DNA from: a virus
Reading direction: 5' to 3' (one strand)
Virus record (IMG/VR): IMGVR_UViG_3300046519_000255
Span: 1-21,590 of that record
DNA length: 21,590 nt
Part shown: in pieces, positions 7,321 to 13,310 of the stretch
Numbering within the stretch: position 1 is the first letter of the stretch
Layout: the number at the start of each line of letters is the position of its first letter
Notes under the pieces: model-generated
Database searches by the model: none
Seen by the model: only the letters and a program-made list of their open reading frames with translations
What the model was told of the DNA's origin: nothing
Program-made: the position numbers and the translations under genes

Positions 7321-7436
7321 TCGCGATTACCCCGCGCGATTCGGGCACGGCGCTCGAGACGGCGGATGCCCCACCAAAGGCCGACGGCGGCGACCGTCAT
7401 GAAAGCGATGTACAGATGAAGCAGGATGTCGTTCAT
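7317..7436 (-). CDS. 39-aa single-helix membrane protein
   Basis: A very small gene encoding MNDILLHLYIAFMTVAAVGL, then WWGIRRLERRARIARGNRE. One hydrophobic helix is followed by a strongly basic tail, giving an N-out/C-in topology by the positive-inside rule. It is locked between neighbours by two ATGA overlaps (7433-7436 with the gene upstream and 7317-7320 with VRR-NUC), which is the best argument that it is translated. Function is unknown. Confidence 0.7.
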   Translation of the reverse strand: MNDILLHLYIAFMTVAAVGLWWGIRRLERRARIARGNRE

Positions 7437-7636
7437 GCCTTCTCTCCTGTGGTGATGTCGATTACTTCGAAAGTGCTCGGCCACATCAGACCGCCGAACT
7501 TCTCGGCAGCAGAGCGATGCTCGAACAGCGCTACAGCGCGATCTGGTTTATCGGTGAGATCCAACTTGTAGGCGCAGCAGTGCACCGCATACCGGTACTC
7601 GGCCGGGTCGGTAGGTGCGAGATACGGATTAATCAC
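7433..7636 (-). CDS. Small phage protein of unknown function
   Basis: 67 aa. I take the GTG at 7636 as start: GGGAGG lies five bases upstream and the start overlaps the stop of the P-like gene (GTGATTAA). The sequence begins MINPYLAPTDPAEYRYAVHC and ends LMWPSTFEVIDITTGEKA; a middle CCAYKLDLTDKPDRAVALFEHRSAAEKFG gives a strand-helix pattern. Longer starts inside the P gene are possible but lack a ribosome site. Not recognised; it is one of the small genes of the nin-like region. Confidence 0.65.
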   Translation of the reverse strand: MINPYLAPTDPAEYRYAVHCCAYKLDLTDKPDRAVALFEHRSAAEKFGGLMWPSTFEVIDITTGEKA

Positions 7637-8312
7637 GGGCACCTCCCAGTTTCGCGCGCAACTGAGCAAGAGCTCCTTGGCCAACTTCTGGCGTCACCCT
7701 TCCTGCGGCACGGGCAGGTAGAGCCTTGGGCATCGCCTGGAGTGGCAAGCCGGCAAGCAATCGGCGGATGGTGATCGTGTAGTTGCGTTCGAACAGCTTC
7801 AAGCTGAGCGGGGTATCGAGCTTATTCAAGCTTTCGAATCCGCATTCCTTGGCGGTGTGCCACACCGCATCATGCGACCACTTACCCTGGCCAGCCATGC
7901 CCGGGTGAGCATTGCGACACGCCTCGCGGTGCGCCGCTGCGAGCGGTGGCAGACCAAGCATTTCGGGGGTTGGCTTGCACCATTCGATGAACTGGCCAGG
8001 GCTTGGAATGAAGTCACCGGGCTGTTTGCGAACCTGAGTCATGCCGAAGTCGATCTGACCCTGAGTGCAGATGCCTTCCTCGAGAAATGCTTGAAACCAT
8101 TGGCGCTTAGAAGCCTGGTAGGTTTCTTTGTCGGGCCATGCCTGGCGCCACGCCGAGCGAATGGAGCGCAGTTCCTTGAACAACTCGTTTATGGCTGTCA
8201 CCAACGTGCTATGGGCTCCATTCGCCACCGGAGGTACATCGCCCGCCGCGATAAACTCACCGGATTGGGCTTTCGCCCATAGGTCTTGAGCAATCACAGA
8301 GACGGTCTTCAT
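7629..8312 (-). CDS. Replication protein P (helicase loader-like)
   Basis: 227 aa from the ATG at 8312, which overlaps the O-like stop as ATGA. It matches the lambda P family (PF06992): INELFKELRSIRSAWRQAWPDKETYQASKRQWFQAFLEEGI, then QIDFGMTQVRKQPGDFIPSPGQFIEWCKP, then a long C-terminal part. Lambda P takes the host DnaB helicase to the O-origin complex. Pairing with an O-like gene immediately upstream and the usual FxPSxGQFxxWC signature make the call firm. The C-terminal 90 residues show no extra domain. Confidence 0.88.
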   Translation of the reverse strand: MKTVSVIAQDLWAKAQSGEFIAAGDVPPVANGAHSTLVTAINELFKELRSIRSAWRQAWPDKETYQASKRQWFQAFLEEGICTQGQIDFGMTQVRKQPGDFIPSPGQFIEWCKPTPEMLGLPPLAAAHREACRNAHPGMAGQGKWSHDAVWHTAKECGFESLNKLDTPLSLKLFERNYTITIRRLLAGLPLQAMPKALPARAAGRVTPEVGQGALAQLRAKLGGARD

Positions 8313-9061
8313 GAGTTCACCCCGTTCTGCCATTCGGTGTCGTCATCATCAAAGTCTGATGCAGGCGCCTGCTTCGGCTTGAATTGCTTCACATTCGAAG
8401 CGGCAGCAGCCCGGGCCTTGTCGTTGTTCACCCACTTGACCAGCATGCCCACCCATTCAGCCTGGGTGTTGACCTGGTGCTGAGGCTCGTAGTGACCAGT
8501 GAATGCGACGCGAACTTGCTCAGTGAACAGGTCAAGGGACAACCCGCGGTGCAAGGCGTAGGTTTTCAGCAGCGTTTGATCCGGAACCCAGTCGAGGGTC
8601 ATTTCGCTGGGCATGCGAGGATCGACGGCCTCCTGCGCAGAGAGAGGTTCTTTATTCTTCTCTGCATCTTCTTTAGGTAACGCGCCGCTAACGTTCGCAG
8701 CGTTACTTTTACCGTTACTCGCCTTGTGATTCGCAACGCGTTTTGCCGTGAGAAGCCTGTTTTTAGCGGTCTTCCCGTTGTGTCGCTCGAAATGGGGAAG
8801 ACTGATCACACCCTCGGCCTCGATCATCCAAGTGACCGATTTCATGTGTTCGCAGAAGCCGATAACGCCGACGAGACGATCAAGTAACTTTTTGCTAACG
8901 CTCGGAGCGTTACCATTTTCGGTTTGTTGGTCGAACCATCCCCACACGCGCATCAGTTTGCCGACGACCGCGTCGGGGTCGATATCGGCTAAGTCCGCAA
9001 TCTGGCAAACCTCAGGCTTGTCCAGGGTGGTAAGTTCGAATTTGATCCAGTCGCCGGCCAT
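8309..9061 (-). CDS. Replication initiation protein O-like, with DnaT-like C-terminal region
   Basis: 250 aa, beginning MAGDWIKFELTTLDKPEVCQ, a start common to phage O-like initiators. Residues 1-110 look like a winged-helix DNA-binding domain (LMRVWGWFDQQTENG, ISLPHFERHNG, KTAKNRLLTAKRVANHK). A low-complexity linker follows (115-150). Residues 152-213 (MTLDWVPDQTLLKTYALHRG ... EWVGMLVKWVNND) resemble the DnaT-type domain that contacts the helicase loader. The tail is acidic (DFDDDDTEW). Lambda O binds iterons inside its own gene, and inverted repeats that could do the same lie within this gene. Its ATG overlaps the Rha stop by 1 nt. Confidence 0.85.
   Translation of the reverse strand: MAGDWIKFELTTLDKPEVCQIADLADIDPDAVVGKLMRVWGWFDQQTENGNAPSVSKKLLDRLVGVIGFCEHMKSVTWMIEAEGVISLPHFERHNGKTAKNRLLTAKRVANHKASNGKSNAANVSGALPKEDAEKNKEPLSAQEAVDPRMPSEMTLDWVPDQTLLKTYALHRGLSLDLFTEQVRVAFTGHYEPQHQVNTQAEWVGMLVKWVNNDKARAAAASNVKQFKPKQAPASDFDDDDTEWQNGVNS
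8678..8914. repeat. Iteron-like inverted repeats inside the O gene; candidate replication origin
   Basis: A perfect 17-bp dyad, TAACGCTCGGAGCGTTA, lies at 8896-8912, and a related copy, TAACGTTCGCAGCGTTA, at 8689-8705. Further GTAACG units flank the first copy (CGTTAC at 8701-8706, 8713-8718, and GTAACG at 8677-8682). Lambda's origin lies within its O gene and consists of dyad iterons next to AT-rich DNA; here a T-rich run (8648-8675) adjoins the denser cluster. This is a candidate only. Confidence 0.45.
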
Positions 9062-9765
9062 TACGCGGCCTCCTGCAGAAGTTCAGCTAGGCGGGTTAGG
9101 CCTTTCGGGGTGACCATAGGGTCGAAGGCAGCCCGCTCGATTCCGGTTTCAGGATCCGGCTTGAGGGCTGTGACTTTGTGGGTCATATGACCCGAGGTGA
9201 TGCGAGGCTGATAGGCAACCCAGCGCTTGCACCCGTGGCGCCGGAAGATCCAGCGGTGCTGTTCTAGCCAGGCGAACAAACGCGCCGGAGCCATACCGAG
9301 CTGCTTGGCTGCGTCAGTGATGCAGATCGCGCCACCAGCTGCAGCGAGCCTGTTGATGGCGGCGACCTTCGGGGCCTGAACTGAAATCAGGCGCTGAAGC
9401 TCGCCGTTCTTGTCTGCGAGATCTGCGGCAAGTCGGAGGGCTTCTGGGAGGGATTGAGGGATCGAGACAACCTGTCGTGACACGTTTTCCAGTTCACTCA
9501 AACGTGTCACGACACGGTGTCGGAGCGGAATGCTGTAGCCCGTCAACAGGGTTTCAGTCAGGACGCGGTCAAGCTGGAATTCGGCGGTGTAGTCCCGCCC
9601 ATCCTTGACCTCGTGAAGATGGCGCAGATCTGCGCCATCAACAGCCAGGGCTTTGCGCATCACACGGATGTCGCGAATAACATCCTTATGCTGCTTCCCT
9701 GTGAGCTCGGCTATCTCCCGGCTCGACATGGTGATCGTATTGCTTGGAGCGACGATCGTGTTCAT
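9061..9765 (-). CDS. Rha-family regulator / KilAC-type antirepressor
   Basis: 234 aa from ATG at 9765; GAGGGG five bases upstream. The N-terminal domain (about 10-92) matches phage pRha (PF09669): MSSREIAELTGKQHKDVIRDI, then DYTAEFQLDRVLTETLLTGY and LRHRVVTRLSELE. The C-terminal region (about 125-230: VAAINRLAAAGGAICITDAAKQLGMAPARLFAWL, WIFRRHGCKRWVAY) matches the antirepressor KilAC domain. Proteins of this composition counter the repressor or modulate the lytic switch. It lies just after cro in the early leftward transcript, where lambda has cII; no cII-like gene is present. Confidence 0.88.
   Translation of the reverse strand: MNTIVAPSNTITMSSREIAELTGKQHKDVIRDIRVMRKALAVDGADLRHLHEVKDGRDYTAEFQLDRVLTETLLTGYSIPLRHRVVTRLSELENVSRQVVSIPQSLPEALRLAADLADKNGELQRLISVQAPKVAAINRLAAAGGAICITDAAKQLGMAPARLFAWLEQHRWIFRRHGCKRWVAYQPRITSGHMTHKVTALKPDPETGIERAAFDPMVTPKGLTRLAELLQEAA
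9475..9512. repeat. Perfect 13-bp inverted repeat within the rha gene
   Basis: TCGTGACACGTTT (9475-9487) and its exact complement AAACGTGTCACGA (9500-9512) are separated by 12 bases. It lies at the junction of the two protein domains. It could be a protein-binding dyad or a hairpin in the early transcript; the coding sequence alone does not require it. Confidence 0.6.
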
Positions 9766-9796
9766 AATGGCCCCTCAGTGTTTTGCGTTTTGAAGA

Positions 9797-9821
9797 AGCC
9801 GGTCTAGCCACCGGCTTTTTT
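9797..9821 (+). terminator. Hairpin between cro and rha (terminator-like)
   Basis: AGCCGGT-CTAGCC-ACCGGCT is followed by TTTTT on the plus strand. On the minus strand, the direction of cro and rha transcription, the same stem is followed only by TTCTTC. It could be a weak, tR1-like terminator for the early leftward transcript, or a block to antisense transcription. Confidence 0.6.
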
Positions 9822-9919
9822 GTGCCTGTCATTTGAGTACTGGATGAATCAACAGCTGATCCCGTGCACTGCTCTCATGTCTTTCAGTTGCGGATAATTG
9901 TTTCCATAGGCAATGCGGA

Positions 9920-10114
9920 TCAGGCAGCTGTGTTTTGTGATGGAAAAGGTCGGATTTCTTCAGCGGTATAGGTCCCATCGTCGTGCTCAAGAACCTGGAT
10001 ATCTCGCTCTGTGCGAATTGCTTTTGAGATTGCGGGCGAACTGACGCCGAGCGCTTTAGCAACGGCGGTTTGGCCAATCTTTTCAACCAATTCGGGCAAC
10101 GGCGTCTTCTTCAT
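9920..10114 (-). CDS. Cro-like repressor
   Basis: 64 aa, about the size of lambda Cro (66). MKKTPLPELVEKIGQTAVAK is followed by the helix-turn-helix LGVSSPAISKAIRTERDIQV and a short strand-forming tail. It is divergent from the cI gene across the operator region, leaderward of rha and the replication genes, which is the cro position. It is expected to bind the same operators and shut down repressor synthesis during lytic growth. The start has no strong ribosome site (GGCCACGAA before ATG). Confidence 0.85.
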   Translation of the reverse strand: MKKTPLPELVEKIGQTAVAKALGVSSPAISKAIRTERDIQVLEHDDGTYTAEEIRPFPSQNTAA

Positions 10115-10147
10115 TTCGTGGCCTAGCGAGCATGACGTGTGAGCGAG

Positions 10148-10176
10148 ATATTAACCGCCGGTTAGCTTTCCAGCAA
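10148..10176 (-). promoter_or_regulatory. PR-like promoter for cro and the replication genes
   Basis: On the minus strand TTGCTG (10176-10171) and TAATAT (10153-10148) are separated by 17 bases. The first operator covers the spacer/-10 boundary (10152-10164) and the second overlaps the -35 (10176-10188), so a bound repressor would exclude polymerase. Confidence 0.65.
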
Positions 10177-10213
10177 TACCGCCGGTTGACGCAAATAAAT
10201 TAACCAACGGTTA
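10152..10213. promoter_or_regulatory. Three-site repressor operator (OR-like)
   Basis: Three copies of a 13-bp dyad lie between cro and cI: TAACCGCCGGTTA (10152-10164), ATACCGCCGGTTG (10176-10188) and TAACCAACGGTTA (10201-10213). Their centres are 24 and 25 bp apart, close to the two-turn spacing of lambda OR1-OR3. The same motif recurs at 12549-12585. Confidence 0.88.
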
Positions 10214-10216
10214 AAT
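10186..10216 (+). promoter_or_regulatory. PRM-like promoter for the repressor gene; leaderless mRNA predicted
   Basis: TTGACG (10186-10191) and TTAAAT (10211-10216) fit a plus-strand promoter with a long spacer (19). A start about seven bases past the -10 would fall on or next to the A of the cI start codon at 10224. There is no ribosome site before that ATG, so the mRNA is probably leaderless, as for lambda cI from PRM. Confidence 0.55.
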
Positions 10217-10223
10217 TTCGCTA

Positions 10224-11111
10224 ATGACGAAAAAGAAAGAGTTGTCCCCAGAGCTAAAGGCCGAATGCGACGCCGCCAAGGCGCTATTCGTGTCGAAGAA
10301 AAATGCCTTGGGCATCACGCAGGCGAGCCTCGCGGAAGCTGCGGACATTTCTGCCGCCGCAGTTGCGATGTACTTGAACGGCACTAACCCGTTGAACGCT
10401 AAATTCGCCACAGTCCTTTCGCGAGTACTGGGCGTTCCAGTCGAAAAATTCAGCAAGCGATTGGCTCAAGAAATCAGCGGCCTTACGAACGCAGCTGAGC
10501 CAGGGGAGTCTTTCGGAGAGATGACCTCGGCGGCAGAAATGGTTCGCCAGATGCTGGCGAAGCAAGGCAAAGGTCTAACGGATCATGCACGCCGGCGCCT
10601 GTTAGCCGTTGCTGAAGAGACCGACAATGGGAAAGCAGACACAGGAAACGTCATCACCGGCGATTTCTCGCGTCCCGGCCTTGTAGGCGATGAAGTTTGG
10701 ATTGCCCACTACGACATCCGCGCAGCGATGGGCGGTGGACAGATAGCGCACGACTATCCTGAGATGTTTCAGGACGTCAGGGTTAGTCCAAAACACTTGC
10801 GCGAACTGGGTGTGGACTTTGAAGAGCATTTCCATCTTAAGATGGTTACCGGCTGGGGCCAATCCATGGAGCCCACCATAAAGCATCGCGACCCCTTGAT
10901 AGTTGATGCGAGCATTCGCGAATTCGTCGGCGATGGCATTTATCTATTTTCTTGGGACGACCATATCTACATCAAGCGTCTGCAGGTTGCCGATGAGGAT
11001 CATTTCGAGATGATTTCCGATAACATCAGGCACAAAGATAGGATGATTCGTCGCGATAGGACATTCATTCAAGCGCGCGTGCTATTGGTTTGGAATGCGC
11101 ATTTAGTCTGA
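10224..11111 (+). CDS. cI-type prophage repressor with S24 peptidase domain
   Basis: 295 aa, longer than lambda CI (237). The N-terminal helix-turn-helix lies at about 30-60 (GITQASLAEAADISAAAVAM, YLNGTNPL). A linker follows, and the C-terminal S24/LexA-type domain starts near 150: Ser214 in GQSMEPTI is the nucleophile and Lys251 in IYIKRLQ is the general base. Such repressors hold lysogeny and cut themselves when RecA is activated. The expected Ala-Gly cleavage site is not obvious; the nearest match is AAMGGG at 167-172. The gene is preceded by operators it should bind and is followed by a strong terminator. Confidence 0.93.
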   Translation: MTKKKELSPELKAECDAAKALFVSKKNALGITQASLAEAADISAAAVAMYLNGTNPLNAKFATVLSRVLGVPVEKFSKRLAQEISGLTNAAEPGESFGEMTSAAEMVRQMLAKQGKGLTDHARRRLLAVAEETDNGKADTGNVITGDFSRPGLVGDEVWIAHYDIRAAMGGGQIAHDYPEMFQDVRVSPKHLRELGVDFEEHFHLKMVTGWGQSMEPTIKHRDPLIVDASIREFVGDGIYLFSWDDHIYIKRLQVADEDHFEMISDNIRHKDRMIRRDRTFIQARVLLVWNAHLV

Positions 11112-11124
11112 CGCTGACTGAACT

Positions 11125-11155
11125 AAAAAAGCCCGGACTGGCTCCGGGCTTTTTT
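11125..11155. terminator. Bidirectional intrinsic terminator between cI and the lipoprotein gene
   Basis: AAAAAAGCCCGGA (11125-11137) pairs with TCCGGGCTTTTTT (11143-11155) around a 5-base loop. Runs of T follow on both strands, so it serves the convergent cI gene (plus) and the lipoprotein gene (minus). Confidence 0.92.
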
Positions 11156-11173
11156 GTTTAGCCCCATATGGGT

Positions 11174-12001
11174 CTACGCCTTCCCGCCATACCGCTGCCA
11201 TGCAAGAAGGATGTCCTTCATTGCCATTTTTTGCGACTCAGGAAGGACAAAATCATGATAGTACTGCCGACCGTTATAGCGGACAACAACCTTCTTAGCG
11301 GCCAGTATCTTGTTTATCATTGTCATATTTTGAACTGGGGAATCTGACCATTCCCAGATACTGCCCGCCGCGTTATCCCTTTCAAAATCCATTTTTTCTA
11401 AGTTGTATACTTCCTCATCAGCTTTTACTGTGACAGTTTTAACGAAAAGCCAATCATCCGCGTAATAATTAAACTTCATTCGCAACGGATATGAACCGAC
11501 CGATCCGTCCTTCGTCCCAAAATAAAGAGTCATATAGTTAGCCAAAACAGGCACGGACTTGTGGGAAACCCAAGTGATACCCTTTACTTCGTCTGTTTCC
11601 TTCGTTAGGTTCTGATCCAGACGGGCGAAAGCCTTGCGCTGCTCCTCTGCTGCCTTTGCTGCCTCAAGCTGTTTAGCTTTTTCTAAAGCTTCTTCCTTGG
11701 AGTTAATCTCGCTCAGCAGGACCTTGCCGCTTTGAGCCTGAGGGGATTCAGGATATCTCGAGATCAGGTCATTAAGCGTCTGCTTGGCCGTATTGGAGGC
11801 GTTCTGAGTAGATTCGTTCTTCGCTCTAGCCAACAACCGCTCAGGTCCGTTTCTTTCGGCATCGAGCTCTGCTTTTAACGTAATGATCTCCGCCTGGAGC
11901 TTTGAGACCTCCCCTTGAAGTCTCGCCGCATTCTCTTTATCAGCCTGACCGCAAGCAGTTAGTAGTGCTACCAACATTGAAACTATAAAAATTCTCTTCA
12001 T
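11174..12001 (-). CDS. Coiled-coil lipoprotein, prophage cargo next to cI
   Basis: 275 aa from the ATG at 12001; GGAG nine bases upstream fits this start better than the ATG three codons earlier, which abuts it. A type II signal peptide is plain: MKRIFIVSMLVALLTAC with Cys17 in the lipobox LTAC. The next residue is Gly rather than Asp, so outer-membrane sorting is expected. Residues 20-55 and 100-130 are heptad-like (ENAARLQGEVSKLQAEIITL; EEALEKAKQLEAAKAAEEQR), separated by a TPR-like LISRYPESPQAQSGKVLL. The C-terminal half is a beta-rich globular domain (MTLYFGTKDGS, RMKFNYYADDWLFVKTVTV). It has its own promoter, so it may be made in lysogens. Surface exclusion of other phages or lysogenic conversion is plausible by position; no specific family was recognised. 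Confidence 0.8.
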   Translation of the reverse strand: MKRIFIVSMLVALLTACGQADKENAARLQGEVSKLQAEIITLKAELDAERNGPERLLARAKNESTQNASNTAKQTLNDLISRYPESPQAQSGKVLLSEINSKEEALEKAKQLEAAKAAEEQRKAFARLDQNLTKETDEVKGITWVSHKSVPVLANYMTLYFGTKDGSVGSYPLRMKFNYYADDWLFVKTVTVKADEEVYNLEKMDFERDNAAGSIWEWSDSPVQNMTMINKILAAKKVVVRYNGRQYYHDFVLPESQKMAMKDILLAWQRYGGKA

Positions 12002-12027
12002 GAAGACCATCTCCGTTTAGAGCGAAG

Positions 12028-12036
12028 ATAATACCA
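12028..12036 (-). promoter_or_regulatory. Extended -10 promoter of the lipoprotein gene
   Basis: On the minus strand TGG-TATTAT (12036-12028) matches an extended -10 (TGn-TATAAT with one mismatch), about 27 bases before the start codon. No good -35 is visible at 17 bp, which extended -10 promoters tolerate. Confidence 0.5.
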
Positions 12037-12135
12037 AAAAGCCATCATCAGAATCCGCCAAATGCTGGTATTTTTGCTATCGAATCATGAAACAAGAATT
12101 GGCAACCACCATTGGGGTATCTGGCATCGGTAGTA

Positions 12136-12152
12136 AGCCCACGAAGTGGGCT
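12136..12152 (-). terminator. Hairpin downstream of the DUF1654-type gene
   Basis: AGCCCAC-TTC-GTGGGCT on the minus strand, ten bases after the stop codon at 12162. The stem is strong, but the following TACTACC is not a T run, so termination would be weak or the hairpin protects the 3' end. Confidence 0.5.
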
Positions 12153-12161
12153 CTTGGGACG

Positions 12162-12476
12162 TCAAAAAGGAGCTGGTTCATCTATCTCTTCGATGTGGTC
12201 GGCCTCTATCCCTCTGTCTTCTGCCGCAGCGGCCTCCCACCTAAGCGTTACCGACTCATCGTCGTTGAATGTAATTTCTATGCCGTCCGTTTCGGATATC
12301 AGGGCGATCACCTCTTCCCACTCCCGTTCCCCATCAGTGTCCAACCGGTGAATGGTCACCCAACGCTGAATCTGCGCAACGGGGTGATTGATCATTTCTG
12401 AAACTCGAAGACTTAGTCGCTCCATTCCGCTCAGCTCGACTTTTTGATCTTGGGTTTTCTTGTTTGGCTTGCCCAT
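12162..12476 (-). CDS. DUF1654-type protein, predicted SOS-controlled
   Basis: 104 aa from ATG at 12476; AAGGAG is well placed upstream. The core MERLSLRVSEMINHPVAQIQ ... VTIHRLDTDGEREWEEVIAL, ISETDGIEITFNDDESVTLRW matches DUF1654 (PF07867), a family found mainly in Pseudomonas chromosomes and prophages. The N-terminus is basic and the C-terminus very acidic (EEIDEP). The function of the family is not known to me. A perfect CTGT-N8-ACAG box lies 18-33 bases upstream, so induction by DNA damage is expected. It sits between the lipoprotein gene and the OL operators, facing cI. Confidence 0.82.
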   Translation of the reverse strand: MGKPNKKTQDQKVELSGMERLSLRVSEMINHPVAQIQRWVTIHRLDTDGEREWEEVIALISETDGIEITFNDDESVTLRWEAAAAEDRGIEADHIEEIDEPAPF

Positions 12477-12493
12477 TGGTCTCTCCTTGATAC

Positions 12494-12509
12494 CTGTACA
12501 AATATACAG
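12494..12509. promoter_or_regulatory. LexA (SOS) box upstream of the DUF1654-type gene
   Basis: CTGTACAAATATACAG has the form CTGT-N8-ACAG with an AT-rich centre, as in LexA boxes of gamma-proteobacteria. On the minus strand it overlaps TATATT, a candidate -10, so LexA would block this promoter. Confidence 0.8.
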
Positions 12510-12548
12510 TTACAAACAAAGCATAACCGAACCTTTCGCAAAATAAAT

Positions 12549-12585
12549 TAACCGCCGGTATTGACCAAATAAAAACCGGCGGTTA
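12549..12585. promoter_or_regulatory. Two-site repressor operator (OL-like)
   Basis: TAACCGCCGGTAT (12549-12561) and, inverted, AAACCGGCGGTTA (12573-12585) match the cI-cro operators. Their centres are 24 bp apart, the same spacing as in OR. They flank a rightward promoter, so the repressor would shut off the operon leading to int. DNA looping with OR across 2.3 kb is possible, as in lambda. Confidence 0.88.
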
Positions 12586-12589
12586 ATTT
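12561..12589 (+). promoter_or_regulatory. PL-like promoter
   Basis: TTGACC (12561-12566) and TAATTT (12584-12589) are 17 bases apart on the plus strand. Both elements touch the OL operators. The -10 is a weak match, but position and operator overlap support the call. Confidence 0.6.
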
Positions 12590-12638
12590 AACCCATCGCA
12601 GCGACAAACCGCAGCGAAGGGACCTGAAGCGGCCCCGC

Positions 12639-12720
12639 CGCTCTTTAACAGTCAGAGCAACAAACAACAGACCGCATTGCCTCTACCGGCGACCGGCGAG
12701 CAGACAGGCCCGAAAGCCTG
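12639..12720 (+). promoter_or_regulatory. boxA and downstream hairpin: candidate nut site in the PL leader
   Basis: CGCTCTTTAACA (12639-12650) is almost identical to the rRNA boxA of E. coli (TGCTCTTTAACA) and starts like lambda boxA (CGCTCTTA). It lies about 50 bases past the PL -10. A small hairpin, CAGGC-CCGAAA-GCCTG (12705-12720), could serve as boxB. The rest of 12477-12896 outside the SOS box, operators and this leader holds no gene I can support; a further hairpin (TGCACC...GGTGCA, about 12847-12870) precedes the first gene. Confidence 0.65.
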
Positions 12721-12896
12721 CCCACGACAGGAACAACCTGGACGGCTGCTCGAGGTTAAACGCCCTTACAAGCCCTGACCGTGTGAATGACCCGGCAAGC
12801 AATGCGCCCCGCCCCTCCGGCGGCAATAGGACGGAAAGTTTCACTGATGCACCTGGTTGGCCGGGTGCATTGGGAAAACAACCGGGAGTCACGACG

Positions 12897-13277
12897 ATGG
12901 AAACAGAAATCGTAAATGGCGCATGGAAGGGTCACCTCGGTCGTGGCCTGGCCCCACGAGAACTTCAGTTCCTGCTGTGGGTTGCCCTTGGGCTGACCGC
13001 AAAGGAAATCGCCCGGGAAGCCGGTATCTCGCCGGCCACCGTGGCGAAACGTCTTACCAACGCAATGTTCAAGCTCGGCGTAACGCGCCGTGCAGCAATG
13101 GTCGCCGAAGCGATGCGTCGCCAGATCATTTCCCCGATGTGCTTTGTCCTGGCCACGATGATGACCATGAACGCCGTCACCAACGTCCAGTCGGTCGAAC
13201 CAGCCCGCCGCGACCGCCGGCCGCCTTCAGTTCGGTTCGCCCAGATACGAATCACCCGCCGCGCTGAAACGCTGTAG
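12897..13277 (+). CDS. GerE/LuxR-type helix-turn-helix protein, first gene of the PL operon
   Basis: 126 aa from ATG at 12897; GGGAG eight bases upstream supports this over an in-frame start 38 codons earlier. Residues 18-75 form a LuxR C-terminal DNA-binding domain: LAPRELQFLLWVALGLTAKE, IAREAGISPATVAKRLTNAM, FKLGVTRRAAMVAEAMRR. There is no receiver or autoinducer domain. After it, a hydrophobic stretch (PMCFVLATMMTMNAV) and a basic tail follow. Such short HTH proteins are common in Pseudomonas phages without known targets. It occupies the place of N in lambda, but nothing suggests an RNA-binding arginine-rich peptide at its start. Confidence 0.8.
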   Translation: METEIVNGAWKGHLGRGLAPRELQFLLWVALGLTAKEIAREAGISPATVAKRLTNAMFKLGVTRRAAMVAEAMRRQIISPMCFVLATMMTMNAVTNVQSVEPARRDRRPPSVRFAQIRITRRAETL

Positions 13278-13310
13278 CGCGCCGCATAACTCAACCCGAA
13301 AGGAGAAAAC

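Noticed and set aside
12087-12401. Plus-strand frames opposite the DUF1654-type gene
   Set aside because: Antisense to a recognisable protein with a good ribosome site; no independent support.
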